64,000 nt of DNA from Verrucomicrobiota bacterium (GTDB taxonomy: Bacteria; Verrucomicrobiota; Kiritimatiellia; RFP12; UBA1067), in the NCBI GenBank assembly GCA_023269675.1, contig JAHFSX010000022.1, forward strand, positions 42,314 through 106,313, read 5' to 3'. Below are positions 61,046 through 64,000 of the stretch, one piece after another. Under the pieces are notes generated by a model, which did not search any database, was not told where the DNA came from, and saw only the letters and a program-made list of their open reading frames with translations. Position numbers and translations under genes: made by a program. The number at the start of each line of letters is the position of its first letter. Position 1 is the stretch's first letter.

Positions 61046-61673
61046 GGTCACCTTCTGTGGTTTCGGGTTGAAGCGGACGCGACGGGCGTTTGTTCTTCTC
61101 GCGAAGCGGCCTGTTTTTTACCTGAACGCTGTGCAACAGTCAAGGGTGATGAGTCAGAGCGAGGACCTGCGGGCGTGATTCAACTTCGTTGAATCCACAA
61201 CCGAAGGAGGAGTTAGGATTTAGGAGTTAGGAGTTGCAATGCCATGGCAGCGAACGTGTTCGTGCCATGCTCGAGAGTCCGTGTTCGTGTCTTCACAATG
61301 AGGTCAAACGTATGGCCTCAAGAAACGTTGTTCGCGGAAGGGTTCCGCCTTGTCGAACGTCCTGTTTTCAGGGTCTTCCGCGCTTCCTACTCCTCAATCC
61401 TAACTCCTGAATTCTTCTGGGTGCGACTCAGTTTCAACGAAACTGACTCGCACCCAGGACCTGCCGGGCATGTCACTGCCGCGGTTTCGACGCGGGGAAA
61501 ATCGGGAAAGCGCGCTTGCGGGGGGTACGGGCTATCTGCTAAAGTGGTCCGCATCAGCAACGATCCGTTGCTTTTTTATGGGTGCGGGGGCGGGGTGCTC
61601 CTGCAGGTATCGAGATGGTCGGGCCGCCATCCACTGAACTGCGCTTTTGCGCAAGCAGATGGGATGGTGCGTC
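61046..61673. other. Long intergenic region with a repeat-bounded element
   Basis: No gene is supported in about 630 bases. The centre is the element bounded by hairpins and GTTAGGA tracts described separately. The frame running through it has no family likeness. The right end holds the leader of the small membrane protein gene. Confidence 0.6.
61162..61469. repeat. Hairpin- and tract-bounded element between direct repeats
   Basis: Inward from the left: AGGACCTGCGGGC (61162), a hairpin GATTCAAC-TTC-GTTGAATC (61177-61195) and a GTTAGGATTTAGGAG tract (61207-61239). On the right: the inverted tract CTCCTCAATCCTAACTCCTG (61390-61410), a hairpin with a 17-bp stem and one mismatch (61419-61455) and AGGACCTGCCGGGC (61456). 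Both hairpins share TTCAACGAA or its complement. Confidence 0.6.
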
Positions 61674-62018
61674 ATGCAAGATCAAGACCCGGAAACGCCT
61701 GAATATAGCAACGGGGCCGGCTGCCTCACACGGATGTACTGGATGTTCGTGGGCAACGCCTTTTTGGCGATCGCTTTCGGGCTGCTGATTGACCGGCACC
61801 CTCCATTCCCCTCCCTTCTCGACGCTGCCTGCCTGGTTTTTATGGCGTCGCTCGTGGCAGTGCGTTACATCGACATCCGCCACCTCAAAGGTGAGAACCC
61901 GGACAGCAGCGCGCCCGCCACGATGGATGACTGGCGCACATACTCCCTGTTCCTCGTGCTCGGCAGCGTCGGCGCGTGGCTGACGATCCGCTTCCTTGTT
62001 CCCCTGTTCGTGAAATAG
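61674..62018 (+). CDS. Small three-helix membrane protein
   Basis: The 114 residues contain three hydrophobic segments (about 17-35, 45-60, 90-112). A polar loop (D-I-R-H-L-K-G-E-N-P-D-S) separates the last two. No family was recognised. It lies 81 bases before the first TRAP small-permease gene in the same direction and is probably part of that transcription unit. A subunit or assembly role is possible. The ribosome site is weak, so the exact start is uncertain. Confidence 0.6.
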   Translation: MQDQDPETPEYSNGAGCLTRMYWMFVGNAFLAIAFGLLIDRHPPFPSLLDAACLVFMASLVAVRYIDIRHLKGENPDSSAPATMDDWRTYSLFLVLGSVGAWLTIRFLVPLFVK

Positions 62019-62099
62019 CCGGTTGCCGGGCGAGGCGTGCCCGGACGGCTTGAAGGCGTCCGCGACGGCTATCCGCGCAGCGCAAGGGAGGGAGCAGAA

Positions 62100-62609
62100 G
62101 TGCAGACGGCAGTGAGAAAACCGCTTGGCCCGTTCTGGAGCTCGGTTGTGTGGCTGTGTTGGGCCATGACGGCCATCTCGGGACTCGGGCTGGCCGCTAT
62201 GATTGTCGTCAGCTGCGGCGACGTGATCCTGCGGACCGCAGGTCATCCCGTGAAGGGCGCGTACGACATCGTGCGCGTGGCGGGTGCCGTGACGATCGCC
62301 TGTTCCTTGCCGCTCACCACCGCGATGAAAGGGCATGTGGCGATCGAGTATTTTTTCCACAAACTCACCCCGGGGTGGCGCGTCGCGGTGGATTCGGCGA
62401 TGCGCGCAGTGATGATCGGCGCTTTCGCGGTGGCGGCGTACGAGTGTGTCGGGTACGGGTTCCATTTCCTGCGGAACCGTCAGGTGACCGACACGATCCA
62501 GATGCCGATTTTCTGGGTGCCGTGGCTGATGGCCGTTTCACTCGGGGTGACCGCGCTGGCAGTTGTGTTTCATCTGGTCTACCCCGGGCGGCAGTTGGTC
62601 AAGGCCTGA
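62100..62609 (+). CDS. TRAP transporter small permease (DctQ family), copy 1
   Basis: The 169 residues have four membrane helices and the DctQ features: R-T-A-G-H-P-V-K-G-A-Y-D-I-V-R near residue 45 and G-H-V-A-I-E-Y-F near 80. DctQ is the small membrane subunit of Na+-driven uptake systems for dicarboxylates, sialic acid and similar acids. The GTG at 62100 is chosen because GGGAGGGAG precedes it; an earlier ATG-like start at 62037 gives an unlikely N-terminus. The binding protein and large permease are not in the window. Confidence 0.85.
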   Translation: MQTAVRKPLGPFWSSVVWLCWAMTAISGLGLAAMIVVSCGDVILRTAGHPVKGAYDIVRVAGAVTIACSLPLTTAMKGHVAIEYFFHKLTPGWRVAVDSAMRAVMIGAFAVAAYECVGYGFHFLRNRQVTDTIQMPIFWVPWLMAVSLGVTALAVVFHLVYPGRQLVKA

Positions 62610-62655
62610 CGCCCGTGGCTGCCGCTAAACGTTTTAATAAATGAGTGGAGGTTTC

Positions 62656-62916
62656 ATGTTGCTGCAAGGTCTGGTGATCATGGTCGTGGGCGTGGGCATG
62701 GTGGTTGGTTTTCTCAGTCTGCTGGTGGGCATCCTGTTGCTGAGCGCTAAAATCATCCCGCGGTTCAACCACATCCTGCCTGACGAGGCGCCGAGAACGC
62801 GGGCCCCCAAGGCCAAGGTGCCGAAACAGCACGCGCATCACGGGGCGGACGGGTCTGACGCGGAGGTCGCCGTCGCGCTTGCCGCCGTGACGGCGCACCA
62901 GCGGGCCGGTAAATAA
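62656..62916 (+). CDS. OadG-like small subunit of a sodium pump decarboxylase
   Basis: The 86-residue protein has one N-terminal membrane helix (L-L-Q-G-L-V-I-M-V-V-G-V-G-M-V-V-G-F). The family's cytoplasmic ending follows (E-V-A-V-A-L-A-A-V-T-A-H). A His/Lys/Ala-rich linker joins them. OadG anchors the carboxyltransferase subunit of oxaloacetate or methylmalonyl-CoA decarboxylase sodium pumps. ATG 62656 follows TGGAGG; the start at 62641 would lie on the ribosome site. It is unusual that it lies between two TRAP genes and no other pump subunit is in view. Confidence 0.75.
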   Translation: MLLQGLVIMVVGVGMVVGFLSLLVGILLLSAKIIPRFNHILPDEAPRTRAPKAKVPKQHAHHGADGSDAEVAVALAAVTAHQRAGK

Positions 62917-63078
62917 GGCTGACACGCGGGTGTGGATTATATTCTGAACGAGCATGTGCCCGTTCAGGCGGCGACCTGGCGCGACCCGCAGGTCGAGGTT
63001 TTTTTGGACAACAGTCGTGGATCTGTGCAACCCGAATAGCGGGTCTCGAAATGAAACAGCCAGACAGGAGGTGACGCG

Positions 63079-63591
63079 ATGGATGTGTGGAAGAGTGCGA
63101 GAAAGGGCTTTATCCGGTCGTTGGAAGTTCTGCTGATGGTGATGGTGGCGGTGCTGACGCTGACGGTTCTGTGGGGGGTCTTCACCCGCTTCTGCCTCGG
63201 GCATCAGGCCGAGTACACGGATGAACTGGCGCGCGTGCTGCTGGTGTGGGTCTCGATGGTCGGGGGCGCGTTGGCCTTCGGCGAGAAGGCCCATCTCGGA
63301 GTGGACTATCTTGTGACCAAGCTGCATCCCGAGGCGCGCAAGACACTCAGCATCATCGTGCAGCTGGTGGTCATGGCATTGGCGGTGATCGTGTTCGTGA
63401 TCGGCGGATGGGGGTTGGCGATGGGGCAGATGGGGCAGCAGCTGCCGGCCCTGCCGATCTCGCGGGGCATGGTCTATATCGCGATGCCGCTCGGGGGCGT
63501 GTTCATCCTTCTGTTCGCGTTTGAGAACATGATCGAGATCATCAAGACGCCCGCCGAGAAGCTGGGCGCACAGACGAAGTCGGAGGGGTGA
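63079..63591 (+). CDS. TRAP transporter small permease (DctQ family), copy 2
   Basis: The 170 residues have four membrane helices and the DctQ segments F-T-R-F-C-L-G-H-Q-A-E-Y-T-D-E-L-A-R near 35 and E-K-A-H-L-G-V-D near 68. It is clearly different in sequence from copy 1. The AGGAGG site lies seven bases before the ATG. A large permease would be expected next but a small unknown gene follows; the window ends before it can be seen. Confidence 0.9.
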   Translation: MDVWKSARKGFIRSLEVLLMVMVAVLTLTVLWGVFTRFCLGHQAEYTDELARVLLVWVSMVGGALAFGEKAHLGVDYLVTKLHPEARKTLSIIVQLVVMALAVIVFVIGGWGLAMGQMGQQLPALPISRGMVYIAMPLGGVFILLFAFENMIEIIKTPAEKLGAQTKSEG

Positions 63592-63621
63592 AGCCGACGG
63601 ATCGAGACAGAGGGACCTGCC

Positions 63622-63966
63622 ATGGCACTGGGACGACCGATCACAAACAAATTCCCGCCGCGGTTACAATTACGCGTCTATGGCACGGGCATGGCCGTAC
63701 TCGAAGAATCGCGGGACCGGAATTTCGACCTGAGCGACAACCTCTGGCGGCTGTGGGGCAGCAGCCGGACCCTGTACATCGGGATCGCGACGGAGAGCCT
63801 GAAATGGCCGGTCTGGGACGAGGACGCGCTGAAGCGGATAGAGACGCGGATGATCAGGGAGCTTCAGTTCGACGGGCACGGGGTCGAGGTCTCACGGCAT
63901 ACGCGGCAGGCCGGCGGCCCGTGCACAGGGGAGTTTGTCTGGAAGCTCCAGTTGCGGTACTTCTGA
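63622..63966 (+). CDS. Hypothetical protein after the TRAP small-permease gene
   Basis: No family was recognised. The 114 residues are soluble and charged, with many Arg and Trp residues (L-W-R-L-W-G, F-V-W-K-L-Q-L-R-Y-F at the end) and no signal peptide. An AGAGGG ribosome site is well placed. It lies 30 bases after the second TRAP gene and is likely in the same transcript, an unusual interruption between small- and large-permease genes if the latter follows. Confidence 0.65.
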   Translation: MALGRPITNKFPPRLQLRVYGTGMAVLEESRDRNFDLSDNLWRLWGSSRTLYIGIATESLKWPVWDEDALKRIETRMIRELQFDGHGVEVSRHTRQAGGPCTGEFVWKLQLRYF

Positions 63967-64000
63967 CGGGCGCAGAGGCCGCGTTTGGACGGGAGGCAAC

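Noticed and set aside
61244..61702. 152-residue frame upstream of the small membrane protein
   Set aside because: It runs through the hairpins and GTTAGGA tracts and has no ribosome site or family likeness.

Overview
The window looks like part of the chromosome of a free-living, GC-rich, polysaccharide-degrading bacterium of the PVC group. A Kiritimatiellota- or Verrucomicrobia-like organism fits best: giant beta-strand-repeat proteins, a Tat-exported sulfatase, GH127, GH5 and CE15 enzymes, DUF2723/TPR membrane proteins, and intergenic repeats rich in hairpins and TTAGGA-like words. This placement rests on gene content only. No rRNA is present. The one tRNA is tRNA-Tyr, and there is no CRISPR array, prophage or intact insertion sequence.

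Layout. Positions 1-8284 hold the 3' part of a giant secreted autotransporter-associated beta-strand-repeat protein. Positions 8.6-16.8 kb form a stress and energy block on the plus strand: a small glycogen-binding (CBM48) protein, Fe superoxide dismutase, phosphoketolase overlapping class I fructose-bisphosphate aldolase, a PPK2 kinase, a two-domain PRC-barrel protein and a CurA-type reductase. Positions 16.8-26.0 kb are a minus-strand envelope cluster: a zinc-ribbon protein with ALKL/Asp repeats, a permuted NlpC/P60-like enzyme, a 52-residue lipoprotein missed by size filters, a TPR lipoprotein and a 1539-residue SGNH hydrolase with four copies of an unnamed domain. Positions 26-34.3 kb hold housekeeping genes (metallo-beta-lactamase-fold hydrolase, ferritin-like protein, tRNA-Tyr, rpsU, nth), a DoxX fusion, a leucine-rich-repeat lipoprotein and a lysine-2,3-aminomutase/EpmB-like enzyme. 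Positions 34.5-42.7 kb carry carbohydrate genes (GH127, sulfatase, peptide-type solute-binding protein, GH5) with tsaB among them. Positions 42.7-51.1 kb carry a PhnP-like hydrolase, a secreted protein, an S41 protease, tsaD, a DUF2723/TPR membrane protein and a DUF2959 lipoprotein. Positions 51.1-56.5 kb are a tightly overlapping minus-strand operon: alpha/beta hydrolase, CE15-hydrolase fusion, B12-binding radical SAM protein and ubiE. Positions 56.5-64 kb hold a dead transposase, a SpoIIAA-like protein, a ClC channel, a Na/Pi cotransporter and the start of a TRAP-transporter/OadG cluster.

Observations most worth following up: (1) the two giant secreted proteins, otherwise unrelated, both end in GTMI-x-LR followed directly by the stop codon, which suggests a C-terminal sorting or anchoring signal; (2) a 15-bp palindrome followed by TAGC occurs upstream of three unlinked stress-type genes, each time 31-32 bp before a plausible -10 box, as expected for an activator site near -42; (3) intergenic elements made of two hairpins with complementary loops recur at several places, one with terminal inverted repeats like a MITE.
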